DNA from: Phycisphaerae bacterium
Lineage (GTDB): Bacteria; Chloroflexota; Anaerolineae; 4572-78; J111
NCBI GenBank assembly: GCA_028285035.1
Contig: JANQQF010000130.1
Span: 35,984 to 99,983, forward strand
Length of the DNA: 64,000 nucleotides
Direction of reading: 5' to 3'
Part shown: positions 8,366 to 17,293 of the stretch, piece by piece
Layout: each line of letters begins with the position of its first letter
How positions within the stretch are numbered: position 1 is the stretch's first letter
Notes under the pieces: generated by a model
The model's database searches: none
Told to the model about the DNA's origin: nothing
The model's input: only the letters and a program-made list of their open reading frames with translations
Program-made: the position numbers and the translations under genes

Positions 8366-9472
8366 ATGTTGCCAAATAAATTGAACATTGAACAAATTGA
8401 CACTGAATCTAGGGAACAGGTCCGCCGATTTATTGAGATCCCTTATCGGCTCTATGCCAATCATCCCCAATGGGTCCCCCCCCTATTGGTCGATGCCGAG
8501 CTCTATTTAGACCGGGACAATCATCCGCTCTATGAACATTCAGATGCAGATTTTTTTATAGTGGTGCGGGATAAGCGAGATGTAGGGCGGCTTGCGGTCT
8601 TTGCTCCACGAGACGATGATGCAGATGAGGCCAAGTTCTACCTTTTCGATTGCGAAAATGATCTGGAAGCGGCTCAAGCCCTCTTTACACACGCTTTTGA
8701 GTGGGCCAGCGCCCGCCAATTGAGCCAAGTAATCGGGCCTGTCGGTTTTACCGTTTTAGATGCACAGGGTATTCTGGTTGAGGGGTTTGAATATCCCCAG
8801 TGTATGACAATGACGACCTATAATTATGACTATTATCCCCCTTTGATAGAGGCAGCAGGGTTTAGCAAGGCTGTAGACTCTATCACTTGTCACATAACCA
8901 GAGACGCCTTTCAGTTACCGACGTTGGTCCGCGATATTGCCGCTTGGGTACAGCGAAAAGAAGATTTGCATATCCAAAATTTCACCAACCTGGCCGACCT
9001 ATTACATTGGGGCCCTCATTTGTTTGAAACCCAAATAAAATCTTTTGGGTTTCAAGGCATATCTGATCGCGAAAGCGAACTGGTAATCAATACCCTGAAA
9101 AGAGTAGCCAACCCATCTCTGATAAAAGGGATCAAGCATGGGGGTGATATTGTTGGAGCTGTCTTTGTATACCCTAACCTTTCGGCTGCTTTCCGGCGCG
9201 CTCAAGGACAGCTTAACCTCGAGGCGTTGCAACAAGAGATGCAGCGTACGTCAGGAGTAATCTTTAACGGTTTGGCAGTTTTGCCTGAGTTCCAGCTTCA
9301 AGGTCTCAATGCACTCATCTTCACCGAGATGGAAAAAACGTTGCGCGAGACAGATTATCAATACGTGGACCTACTTCAAATATTTGAACACAGCTGGTCT
9401 ATGTGGAACGACCTGACAACGCTGGGTATCCAACCTCGCCAGAGGCATAGGGTATATATTCGTATATTATAA
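8366..9472 (+). CDS. GNAT-like acyltransferase, ceramide-synthase candidate (paralogue 1)
   Basis: About 368 residues, clearly paralogous to the protein at 26167. Both share IPYRLYANHPQW, PPL, ADFF, DVGR and YNYDYYP blocks. The N-terminal half looks like a GNAT fold (HSDADFFIVVRDKRDVGRLAVF, then VIGPVGFTVLDAQGILVEGF). The C-terminal half has VIFNGLAVLPEFQLQGLNALIF, which resembles a second acyl-CoA or acyl-ACP binding motif. Proteins of this type are usually annotated as hypothetical GNAT proteins; the bacterial ceramide synthase of Caulobacter is, as far as I recall, also GNAT-like. ATG 8366 is preferred over the upstream TTG 8348, which overlaps the FAAL-LLM stop, because GGGAGAGG lies directly before it. 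Its place right after the FAAL-ACP-LLM fusion suggests it takes the hydroxyacyl chain from that ACP. Confidence 0.75.
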   Translation: MLPNKLNIEQIDTESREQVRRFIEIPYRLYANHPQWVPPLLVDAELYLDRDNHPLYEHSDADFFIVVRDKRDVGRLAVFAPRDDDADEAKFYLFDCENDLEAAQALFTHAFEWASARQLSQVIGPVGFTVLDAQGILVEGFEYPQCMTMTTYNYDYYPPLIEAAGFSKAVDSITCHITRDAFQLPTLVRDIAAWVQRKEDLHIQNFTNLADLLHWGPHLFETQIKSFGFQGISDRESELVINTLKRVANPSLIKGIKHGGDIVGAVFVYPNLSAAFRRAQGQLNLEALQQEMQRTSGVIFNGLAVLPEFQLQGLNALIFTEMEKTLRETDYQYVDLLQIFEHSWSMWNDLTTLGIQPRQRHRVYIRIL

Positions 9473-9491
9473 ACTTGGGGCTAATGATATA

Positions 9492-10949
9492 ATGGAATCC
9501 ATCTCAGTCATACTAACTGGTCTCTATGGTGCCGTTATCGCAAGTCTAGCTATATACACTTTTCACTTACTGTGGCTTTCATTGACGGCTGAAAGGCAGC
9601 AGCATCCAAGCACAAAGCCCGCGATCGCTGAAGCGGATTTGCCGCCTGTAACGGTACAACTACCACTCTATAACGAAATATATGTCGCCACGCGGGTGAT
9701 TGATGCTGTGTGTGCCCTAGATTATCCGCCTGCTCGACTTCAAATCCAGGTGCTAGACGACTCGACTGATGAAACAACTGATTTGGTGGCGCAGAGGGTT
9801 GCACAATGGCAACAGCAAGGGGTGAATATTGTCCAGATCCGACGTAAAACGCGGCAAGGTTTTAAGGCTGGCGCATTAGCTGATGGACTGCGTCAAGCTA
9901 CGGGAGCTTTTGTGGCGATCTTTGACGCTGATTTTGTACCTCAACCGCAATGGCTGCGTGAAACGTTAGTACCATTTTTTCAACCAGACGGTGCCGAAAT
10001 AGGCTTCGTGCAAACTCGCTGGGCACATCTAAACGCCGAACAGTCCATTCTAACCTACACTCAACACCTTATTTTGGATGATGACGCCGTCCAGCAGGCT
10101 AATCGCGCTCAACGAGGGCTTTTGATTGCCTTTAACGGTTCGGCAGCTATTTGGCGACGCACCTGCATTGAAGTCGTGGGGGGATGGTCTGGGCAAACGT
10201 TGTCCGAAGATTTAGATATTGCCTATCGCGCCCAACTGGCTGGTTGGCGAGGCCATTATCTTGAACTCAGTCAGGTTTCTGCCGAAATTCCGACCCAAAT
10301 CTTAGCCTTCAAGCAGCAACAATTTCGATGGGCTATAGGGACAATGCAGGTGGCGCGGTTATTATTTTTTCAATTGATTACCAGTTCACTGACACGACAA
10401 CAGAAAGTTGATGCCTTGCTGTTCTTAACGGGCAATCTAATACATGGCCTGCTCCTGCTGCTGTTGCTGTTGAAATTACTCTTATTTGGCTGGTCTACCT
10501 GGCTTGTTCCCTACCTGGACATCCTCCTGTTGGTGGGCTTAGCTGGCCTTATACTCCCTAGTCTAGTAGACTGGCTGCGCGGTCAACGTGTCTTTGCCTT
10601 TGACCTATTGTTACAATGTGGTATGGCGCTGAACAATACCTATGGGCTGTTAGCTGGTCTATTTTTTGGTTCGTTTGGGACGGAATTCCAACGCACCCCC
10701 AAGGTTAGTGACCAAGTTGCGACAGATACCGTTGAAGTGTCAAGCGACTATGCATTGGGTTTTAACTGGATGACGATTGGGGAGCTTATTGTTGCGGCCA
10801 TTGCGCTGCTCTGCTGTGTTTTGGCGGTTCAACAAAAACAATACTTTGCCCTGCCCGTCCTGCTTATCTATTTCCTTGGATTCGGCTGGGTCGGCGGTCT
10901 TTCTCTGCGAGAAGGGATGAAAAACATCCTGAAGAGGCCCCGAGTTTAA
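9492..10949 (+). CDS. Polytopic GT2 glycosyltransferase, cellulose-synthase/ceramide-glucosyltransferase-like
   Basis: A 485-residue protein: one N-terminal membrane helix, a cytosolic GT-A domain, and four or more C-terminal helices. The processive-type GT2 residues are all visible: D in LDDSTDE, the metal-binding DAD in IFDADF, the catalytic ED in LSEDLDIAYR, and QQFRW. These are shared by cellulose, glucomannan (CslA) and ceramide glucosyltransferase enzymes. The substrate is a UDP- or GDP-hexose; the acceptor may be a lipid or a growing glycan. It is the last gene of the left operon, 19 bp after the GNAT-like gene. In that setting a glycolipid product, such as glycosylated ceramide-like lipid, is a reasonable but unproven guess. 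No terminator is visible in the 70 bp before the convergent ABC permease gene. Confidence 0.87.
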   Translation: MESISVILTGLYGAVIASLAIYTFHLLWLSLTAERQQHPSTKPAIAEADLPPVTVQLPLYNEIYVATRVIDAVCALDYPPARLQIQVLDDSTDETTDLVAQRVAQWQQQGVNIVQIRRKTRQGFKAGALADGLRQATGAFVAIFDADFVPQPQWLRETLVPFFQPDGAEIGFVQTRWAHLNAEQSILTYTQHLILDDDAVQQANRAQRGLLIAFNGSAAIWRRTCIEVVGGWSGQTLSEDLDIAYRAQLAGWRGHYLELSQVSAEIPTQILAFKQQQFRWAIGTMQVARLLFFQLITSSLTRQQKVDALLFLTGNLIHGLLLLLLLLKLLLFGWSTWLVPYLDILLLVGLAGLILPSLVDWLRGQRVFAFDLLLQCGMALNNTYGLLAGLFFGSFGTEFQRTPKVSDQVATDTVEVSSDYALGFNWMTIGELIVAAIALLCCVLAVQQKQYFALPVLLIYFLGFGWVGGLSLREGMKNILKRPRV

Positions 10950-11019
10950 AGTTACGTCTTATGTGGAATAAAATTTTATCCTAATAATTTCAGTTGGCTG
11001 TTATGACGAAAAGCGGACC

Positions 11020-13455
11020 CTACTCGTATGTCAATGTTTCGCGGACACTCAACCGTGAGGCGTTGCGGGCCGGAATAAAGGAGGCTATCGCCGAAATCAC
11101 TAGGGCAATCACGAGCCACAGAAAAACGCCGACCAATGAAAAGGTGTAATCGAGGGGGGTGCTTAAAGTGATGTTTCCAATGGTATCGCTTAGGAATTTA
11201 CTGAGCGGTAACGCCAATAGCGTGCCCAATGCCCAACTTAACAAGCCAATGAATAGGCCCTCGGCCATCACAGTTTGAGCCACAAATCGGCCCGATCCCC
11301 CAATGGCTCGCAAAATTCCAATTTCAACGGTTCGCTCTAAAACACTCAAACTCATCATACCGGTTAGACTCATGGCCCCAACAATCACAAATAACACAGC
11401 CAATACAGATAAAACGCTTAGGAGTACCGCAAAAATGTTACTGACCAGTCCTCGTCGGGTGGTGTTGGTTTCCTTTTGGCTGGCATTGATCCCAATTTGC
11501 CGAAAGTGATTATCAACTGCACTGGCGACTTGGGCTTGAAAAGCAGCGTCGTTTTGTTGGGTCTTTATTAAGACTCGGTTAGCCATGCCTACCCGTCCGG
11601 TCGCTCTGGCTAGATGATCATAAGGCGTATATACAATGGGGTCCATAAAACGGGCACCACCGACCGCTTGTCCGGTAACGATACCTACCACCGGACCGTT
11701 GATCAATTGGTCGCCAATTTCATACTCTACCACATCACCTACCGAAATGTCTGGTTCCTCTTTCAGTAAGGGTAAATTTAGCACAATGGCGTTTGTATCA
11801 TCGGGCTGTAACCAACGCCCTTCGACGATCTGAGGCTTGAGAAATTGTGAGTCAGGAAAAATACCAAATATAAGATGTCGGTCTGACTCCCGACCATCTG
11901 GTCGTAAGCGAAAACCAGTGGTTGCTAGACGACCTTCAAATGCCACAACCCCTGGCACGTGAAACGCCTCGCGTTCCGCTTTCTTCAATCGGGTGTCATC
12001 AATCGCCAGAGTAACATCCTGTTGCCAATAATCGGCTAGGTTATCAATGGTCAGCAATAGCGAGGCCCGTGTACCGATGACAGAAATAAATATAGCGCCG
12101 GTTAGGATTAATGTCATCAAGGTAAACATTAATCGTACTTTTTGACGCAAAATATTGCGTAACGCATAAAGCAGTGGTTCAGGGATATTGGTGATTTTTT
12201 TGAAGATTTGGTCTATTTTTCCGGCTCCAAATTGACCACCTAGACCTCCAGCCTGGGCTATCGCTTCAATGACGGTGATCCGAGTTCCGCCTAAAATTGG
12301 GAATAAGCCGGCCAAAAGCGGTATAACCAGCCCGGCCAGCAGTTCCGCTGTGTAGGCATACCACGGCACCTGAAAGCTGGTCACCTCAAAGTTCAGCAAC
12401 CTCGCCAAAAAGGTTGATAACTCTTGGGCAGCCAGGATGCTAAAGGGCACAGCCAGCAGCAGGGCGAGTAGTCCGGAGAAAAAAATCTGCCCAAAATACA
12501 AGAGCATCACGCTACCGCTCTGCATGCCCAGTGTTTTCATTATACCCACGTGAGCCACCTGCCGGGCCAAAACTCCGGTAATGATATTGACCACCAAAAA
12601 TGCGCTAAACACCAGTGATATTAAGCCAACCGTAACCAGAACAAATAAAACAGCCTGGACGACCTCATCAAGTTCATGAGCACCGGTAGGAATTACGGCG
12701 TCATAATTGGCGATCCCGTTAATTTTCAGTTTACGTTCTATAGAGGCTAAGACTTGTTGAACCTGCGCTTCATCCGTTTTATGTGGAGGCAAGGTAACCT
12801 GCAGCGAGTCATACGGGATAGGGCGGCCCATAAGCCATTCGTAGGTATCAGCCGTAACGTACGCATACGTCCAATTAACAAAATCGGTAGGAACCTGCCC
12901 AACGTCATGTGCTATGCCGGAAATAATCAGGTCGCGCTGTCTTCCATTTTGCATGTCAAGGGTGATGGTGTCACCGATATCAACATCAAGCAGATTAAGG
13001 GATGATCGTTCAATTAAGACCGTTCGCTCCGGCGGTGGCCAGGCCCCCCGAAAGGGCCAAACTTTATGCACGTGCAGATCAGCATAGTCGGTTCGTAAAT
13101 GAAGCTTCATTTGTTCCCATTCATCTGACCCAGCCTTAACCCGAACCGATTGCCAATACCGCCCCTCGGCCATTTGTACTTCCGGCATAGCAGTGATGGA
13201 GGCCACCAAATCATCATCAAATTTGGCGGCGATGCCAAAGATGATATTGGCCGGATTGGTGGTGTCATAGGCATTCCTAAATTCACGCGATACAATAGCT
13301 TGGGTACGGGTTAGGGCACCTACCGTAAAAACACCAACAGCAATGGAAAGAATGACCAAGAGCAAGCGAGGTTTATTGCCCCACATATCGCGTAATATTT
13401 TTTGAGCACGTAGATCAATAGATAATATCTCTTTTTGCCGAAATTTTTTATCCAT
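11020..13455 (-). CDS. ABC transporter permease with two FtsX modules (MacB/LolC-like)
   Basis: An 811-residue membrane protein. One helix lies near residue 35, followed by a periplasmic MacB-type core domain, three helices (about 265-400), a second helix and periplasmic domain, and three final helices (about 680-800). Both FtsX modules carry the usual mechanotransmission-type sequence (VLARQVAHVGIMKTLG and VLERTVEIGILRAIGG). Such proteins move lipids, lipoproteins or peptides and need a separate MacB/LolD-like ATPase. None is present in this window; the neighbouring exporter carries its own ATPase but is of a different class. It is the last gene of a three-gene minus-strand operon, 14 bp after the exporter. 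Its role in lipid or glycan export is inference from the neighbours. Confidence 0.88.
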   Translation of the reverse strand: MDKKFRQKEILSIDLRAQKILRDMWGNKPRLLLVILSIAVGVFTVGALTRTQAIVSREFRNAYDTTNPANIIFGIAAKFDDDLVASITAMPEVQMAEGRYWQSVRVKAGSDEWEQMKLHLRTDYADLHVHKVWPFRGAWPPPERTVLIERSSLNLLDVDIGDTITLDMQNGRQRDLIISGIAHDVGQVPTDFVNWTYAYVTADTYEWLMGRPIPYDSLQVTLPPHKTDEAQVQQVLASIERKLKINGIANYDAVIPTGAHELDEVVQAVLFVLVTVGLISLVFSAFLVVNIITGVLARQVAHVGIMKTLGMQSGSVMLLYFGQIFFSGLLALLLAVPFSILAAQELSTFLARLLNFEVTSFQVPWYAYTAELLAGLVIPLLAGLFPILGGTRITVIEAIAQAGGLGGQFGAGKIDQIFKKITNIPEPLLYALRNILRQKVRLMFTLMTLILTGAIFISVIGTRASLLLTIDNLADYWQQDVTLAIDDTRLKKAEREAFHVPGVVAFEGRLATTGFRLRPDGRESDRHLIFGIFPDSQFLKPQIVEGRWLQPDDTNAIVLNLPLLKEEPDISVGDVVEYEIGDQLINGPVVGIVTGQAVGGARFMDPIVYTPYDHLARATGRVGMANRVLIKTQQNDAAFQAQVASAVDNHFRQIGINASQKETNTTRRGLVSNIFAVLLSVLSVLAVLFVIVGAMSLTGMMSLSVLERTVEIGILRAIGGSGRFVAQTVMAEGLFIGLLSWALGTLLALPLSKFLSDTIGNITLSTPLDYTFSLVGVFLWLVIALVISAIASFIPARNASRLSVRETLTYE

Positions 13456-13469
13456 GAATTGGTTCAGCC

Positions 13470-15317
13470 CTAACGATAGCCTTGAGCTTGAATATTAAAT
13501 AGGTGAGCATAGGTACTATTTTGTGCCATTAGCTCATTATGACTACCAATTTCTGTCACCTGACCAGCCTCGATAACGGCTATGCGATCCGCCATGCGCA
13601 CGGTGCTGAAGCGGTGAGAGATGAGAATCGCCATTTTCCCCTCCGTTAGTTGGCGAAACTGTTGAAAGATGCGATATTCTTGTGCGGCATCCAGTGCTGC
13701 TGTGGGTTCATCAAGAATTAAGATTTCAGCGTCACGCATAAAGGCGCGACTCAGGGCCACTTTTTGCCATTGACCGATACTCAGCTCATGCCCGGCTTCA
13801 AACCATTTGCCCAACATCGTGCCATAGCCCTTCGGCAGATCGGCTAAAAACTCGTCTGCTCCGCCTTTCTTGGCGGCAGCCACAATGCGCACTTGATCGT
13901 CCAGGTTGGCAATTTGTCCGATGCCCACGTTTTCCGCCGCAGTCAGGTGATAACGGACAAAATCTTGAAAGATTACCCCGATTTTCTGCCGCCACTCGAT
14001 CAGATCATACCGATCCAATGGACACCCATCAAGCAAAATTTGGCCCTCCGTTGGGTCATATAAACGTGTTATTAGCTTTACAAGAGTTGTTTTGCCTGCC
14101 CCATTCAAGCCAACAAGGGCCAATTTCTCACCTGGATGCAATGTAAGATTGATATGACGTAAAGCCCAATTTGTTTGCCCTGGATAGCGAAATGATACAT
14201 CTCGAAACTCCAGCCCTTGTTGCATCGTTAATGGCATTGGTATTGGTGACGCCGGGGATGTAATCTGCGGTGTTAGGGCTAAATAATTGCTTATATTGTT
14301 AACGAAGAGGCTGTTCTCGTAAAGACTTAGCAAATTATTCAGAATATTTTGGAGCAGATGGTGCGTTTGCCGAAACACCTCCAAATAGAGTACCGCGTCG
14401 CCAAAGGTGATTATACCAGCAATGGCGCGAAAGACGATCCAACAGGCCGTGCTGTAATAACTTAGCAAGCCCAAACTTCCCCAACCAATGCTAATGAGAC
14501 TTCTTTTTCGGGCTAAAGTTATATCTTCCCGAAAGAGCTGTTGAAACAAGTCGATGTAACGCCTCAATACGAGTTGGCTTAACCCAAAAAGTTTGACTTC
14601 ATTGACATAGCGGTCAACTGTTAAAAGTTCCTCGTAGTATTGCATCTGACGACGCTCAGGCGCCTGATCATTTAAAAGCCGAAAGGTCAATCGCCCATAT
14701 TTGTTTTGGGCTGCGAAGCTAGGTAAGGTGGCCCCGCCAATAATCAATAGTAGCCAAGGACTAAAACGGATCAAAAGGAAAATGAAGGCCAATAAGGTGA
14801 TTGCGTTTTGGATCAACCCTAAACTTTGCACAATGATGTCTAAGGTGCGTTGATTTGTTTCTTGCCGGACATTTTGCAACAGGTCATAATAGGCGGCATT
14901 CTCAAAATAACTTACATCCAGCGTCTGGGTCTTGTTTATAATCAACTGGTTAATATGTAAGCTAAGCTTAGCTCCCAGGTACCGCTCAATGAGCGAACGT
15001 AGTTGACCACTCCCTATACTAACAATCAGTAAGAAAAATTCCAGGGCTAAAAGAGGCAGCATAAGGCGCACCCCAACCCAAGGATCAACCCCAGATGTGG
15101 TGAGAGCCACTACCTGATCTATGATGAGTTTGGTCACCCAGGCTAAGAGTGGGGGGAGCAATCCCCCAACCAGAGCTAAGCCCGCCATGATCAAGGTCCC
15201 ACCGGGGCTGGCCACCCAGACCAATTGAAAGGCTTTGGGCAAATTGTTATAAGCTTGGCCTACATTTTTGAGCCAGGCGCCTATCCGTTGATACCAGACT
15301 TGTGTAAATTCAATCAT
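13470..15317 (-). CDS. ABC exporter half-transporter (fused membrane and ATPase domains)
   Basis: A 615-residue type IV exporter. Six membrane helices lie in residues about 30-335 and a nucleotide-binding domain in about 370-600. Walker A is GLNGAGKTT with Lys409, Walker B is ILILDEPTAALD, and the H-loop is LISHRFST. The signature motif reads LSIGQWQK instead of LSGGQ, a variation seen in some drug, lipid and lantibiotic exporters. It likely works as a homodimer. It is unlike the two later exporters at 34688 and 43568, which are close paralogues of each other. It lies in an operon with a GT2 upstream and an FtsX-type permease downstream, so export of a glycosylated product is plausible; the substrate cannot be named. 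Confidence 0.93.
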   Translation of the reverse strand: MIEFTQVWYQRIGAWLKNVGQAYNNLPKAFQLVWVASPGGTLIMAGLALVGGLLPPLLAWVTKLIIDQVVALTTSGVDPWVGVRLMLPLLALEFFLLIVSIGSGQLRSLIERYLGAKLSLHINQLIINKTQTLDVSYFENAAYYDLLQNVRQETNQRTLDIIVQSLGLIQNAITLLAFIFLLIRFSPWLLLIIGGATLPSFAAQNKYGRLTFRLLNDQAPERRQMQYYEELLTVDRYVNEVKLFGLSQLVLRRYIDLFQQLFREDITLARKRSLISIGWGSLGLLSYYSTACWIVFRAIAGIITFGDAVLYLEVFRQTHHLLQNILNNLLSLYENSLFVNNISNYLALTPQITSPASPIPMPLTMQQGLEFRDVSFRYPGQTNWALRHINLTLHPGEKLALVGLNGAGKTTLVKLITRLYDPTEGQILLDGCPLDRYDLIEWRQKIGVIFQDFVRYHLTAAENVGIGQIANLDDQVRIVAAAKKGGADEFLADLPKGYGTMLGKWFEAGHELSIGQWQKVALSRAFMRDAEILILDEPTAALDAAQEYRIFQQFRQLTEGKMAILISHRFSTVRMADRIAVIEAGQVTEIGSHNELMAQNSTYAHLFNIQAQGYR

Positions 15318-15332
15318 TACTCACAACCTAAT

Positions 15333-15387
15333 TGATAGAACAAGCGCTAGTCCCAAATTTATTTTGGATCATTGGCTAGCTCTATCA
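15333..15387 (-). other. Three-part inverted repeat between GT2 and exporter genes
   Basis: Between the two minus-strand genes a nested stem can form: TGATAGA (15333-15339) with TCTATCA (15381-15387), GCTAG (15346-15350) with CTAGC (15376-15380), and CCAAA (15353-15357) with TTTGG (15363-15367). There is no T-run, so it is not a classical terminator. It may stabilise or process the operon mRNA between the first and second genes. Function is a guess. Confidence 0.35.
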
Positions 15388-15441
15388 GATGAAACCCACG
15401 TATACAATCAATGTTGCGATAAGGATTCCTTTAGAGGCTGG

Positions 15442-16575
15442 TTAGGATGAAGGTGATAAGATCCATTTTACCCGTTCCTCCAAATATTCCCAGCCCCACT
15501 GACCAACCACTCGCCACCAAGCGGGGGTATCAATCAACAACCATAAAACAGGGTAGAGCAGAATAATATTCCAATAAGAGCTTTCGACGGGCCAATCTTT
15601 GTCTGCTCGAATAAACAGTCGCCATATTATCAGTATGGCTATCCCGTAAGCCAGACCAAGAACAAGCCCCGTCACTAACCAATTTTGGATAAATAGACCA
15701 AGTACAACCAACGGGAATAGGAAATGAAAGGCAATTTCGGCAAGATGAGCCAATGCCAATTTTCCGAATGACTTTCGGGCGGTGATTTGAGACCAGAAAA
15801 AAGGCCATTCTTTGTACATCACATGCAATCTTCCTTGTTTCCAACAACATTGCTGTCGATGAATGATGTCATAAGATTGTGGTGGCCGTGTTAGGGCTTG
15901 TACCTCGGCAGTCAAGCGAACCTGGTAACCGAGACGTAGACCGATAACAGAATTTTCCAAATCATCGCCACAGTATTGACCGCTATGTTCGGCCAATATC
16001 TGTTGTAGAGTCGTACGGCGATAGAGTGCCCCAGCGCCAGTTAACGTTACTGTTGCCTCTTGATGGGTGACCAGATTGTTTGTATTAGCCAGGCGATGGG
16101 TCAGGCGGTAGTAGTCTAGCCACAGCCCAGGTTTTTCAAACAGGGGGGTAATATAAAAGCCATAGGCCATCGTCAGGGGTGAATGGTCTAATTTTTCCAC
16201 CAACAAAGGTAATTTTTCGATGCCGACGAGGTCGGTATCAAAATCTGTTGCCACGATATAGTCATAGGGTAGTCTGGCAACCGCCTCACGTAAAGCGCCA
16301 ACTTTCTTTTGATTTTGCGAAAGGCATATAATCTGAAAACCGTCCGGGTGTCGATCCTGAAAGACTTCTAAGCTAGTCTGACTCCCATCAGTAGAGCCAT
16401 CATCGACCAAAACTACATCACAGATTAAGCGATAACGTTGGGCCAAGGTCTGATAATACAATAGCCGTTCTGCAAACTTGAAAGCGGGATTAGCCAGTTC
16501 GTTATAAATACATACGACGATGGCTAAGGATTTAGAATTGGATTGAAGTTGCCTTTTTTGATCCAATTCAGTCAT
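15442..16575 (-). CDS. GT2 family glycosyltransferase with C-terminal membrane helices
   Basis: A 377-residue protein with an N-terminal GT-A domain (AIVVCIYNELANPAF, VVLVDDGSTDGS, and ATDFDTD as the metal site) and about three hydrophobic segments in residues 275-355. This is the layout of membrane-bound single-sugar transferases, for example of the dolichyl-phosphate or glycolipid type. The segment RQQCCWKQGRLHV takes the place of the usual QxxRW region and is cysteine-rich. It is the first gene of the minus-strand operon, followed by an ABC exporter and an FtsX permease. Promoter A, with the shared 22-bp tandem box, lies about 100 bp upstream and points at it. No good ribosome site is visible before ATG 16575. 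Family is sure, sugar and acceptor unknown. Confidence 0.85.
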   Translation of the reverse strand: MTELDQKRQLQSNSKSLAIVVCIYNELANPAFKFAERLLYYQTLAQRYRLICDVVLVDDGSTDGSQTSLEVFQDRHPDGFQIICLSQNQKKVGALREAVARLPYDYIVATDFDTDLVGIEKLPLLVEKLDHSPLTMAYGFYITPLFEKPGLWLDYYRLTHRLANTNNLVTHQEATVTLTGAGALYRRTTLQQILAEHSGQYCGDDLENSVIGLRLGYQVRLTAEVQALTRPPQSYDIIHRQQCCWKQGRLHVMYKEWPFFWSQITARKSFGKLALAHLAEIAFHFLFPLVVLGLFIQNWLVTGLVLGLAYGIAILIIWRLFIRADKDWPVESSYWNIILLYPVLWLLIDTPAWWRVVGQWGWEYLEERVKWILSPSS

Positions 16576-16682
16576 GTTTAAACACTATTCCCGGCTGCGA
16601 TATAGTATTACCCTAAACCCTTTGCCCTGTATGCGAGAGGCTTTTGTTCATTGGTCATTTGTGGCTTGCTGCGATATGAATT

Positions 16683-16753
16683 ATTTTAGCAAAATTATTG
16701 TCGATTGTCCGTCATGTATTTTGGACAATCTTGTCATGTATTTTGGGCAATTT
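16683..16753 (-). promoter_or_regulatory. Promoter A with tandem 22-bp box (for the GT2/ABC operon)
   Basis: Read on the minus strand there are two 22-bp units (16732-16753 and 16710-16731) ending in ATGACA and ATGACG, a -35-like CGGACA, a 17-bp spacer and the -10 TAAAAT (16683-16688). The layout matches five other sites in the window base for base in spacing. It points at the gene starting at 16575, about 100 nt downstream of the expected start point. Confidence 0.8.
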
Positions 16754-16810
16754 GGCTAACATAACCTTTATTATTGTGATATAGTTACAATTGAAGTAAT
16801 GAGGCCAAAC

Positions 16811-16881
16811 AAACTGCCCCAATCCCATGACAAAAATGCTCAAATTTTAGGACTGACAGTCCCAGTGAAATCAGTTATGCT
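16811..16881 (+). promoter_or_regulatory. Promoter B with tandem 22-bp box (for the PKS operon)
   Basis: Two 22-bp units (16811-16832 and 16833-16854) end in ATGACA and AGGACT. The second runs into the -35 CTGACA (16853-16858), followed by a 17-bp spacer and the -10 TATGCT (16876-16881). It has the best -35 of the six sites and the weakest second box unit. It should drive 17294-31337. Confidence 0.8.
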
Positions 16882-17293
16882 TTACAAACAATGTTAAATA
16901 ACTCAAGTTTTGTCTTTTATCCGATAGACTCTAAAGATTTCCGAAATTGTGCTAAATAGCTCAAAATTCGGGAAACGCGACATCCTTTGACGAAATTATA
17001 GACCAAAACCTTTAGAGGGCATTTGAATATTCAACATTTGACAGATTTTGCAGCACAGGACTAGAGAAAAGCGTAGAGGACATGTCATCTCCAGGCGGTT
17101 TTTGCCGAGAAATCCTCCCGAATGACCGATGGCAAACAGACGTTTGGACGGATTTCGACGCTTCGGGCGAAGCTGAAGCCTTTCGCTTACTTTTCGTCAA
17201 GTTCGTAATTTCCAAACGCTCTCTGAGGGTCTCGTTACCTCAAAACTTGGGTTAAATAGGCGTAATATCTTTACCAAAAAAGAGGAGTAGAGA

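Larger units (their letters stand above)
16576..17293 (+). other. Divergent control region and long PKS leader
   Basis: No gene is supported in these 718 bp. The left part holds two divergent promoters of the shared type (A, minus; B, plus) whose boxes are 57 bp apart. From the predicted B start point near 16889 to the PKS ATG is an unusually long leader of about 400 nt. It contains a direct repeat (TGTTAAATAACTCAA at 16892-16906 and TGCTAAATAGCTCAA at 16950-16964) and a small stem GCTTC-GGGC-GAAGC near 17160. The ribosome site GAGGAG precedes the PKS start. Confidence 0.6.

Noticed and set aside
10950..11019. A terminator between the convergent genes near 10.98 kb
   Set aside because: No stem of useful length followed by a T-run could be found on either strand.
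16574..16759. A 61-codon plus-strand reading frame over promoter A
   Set aside because: It covers the conserved tandem box and -10 of promoter A, has no ribosome site and an unlikely composition. The regulatory reading explains the bases better.
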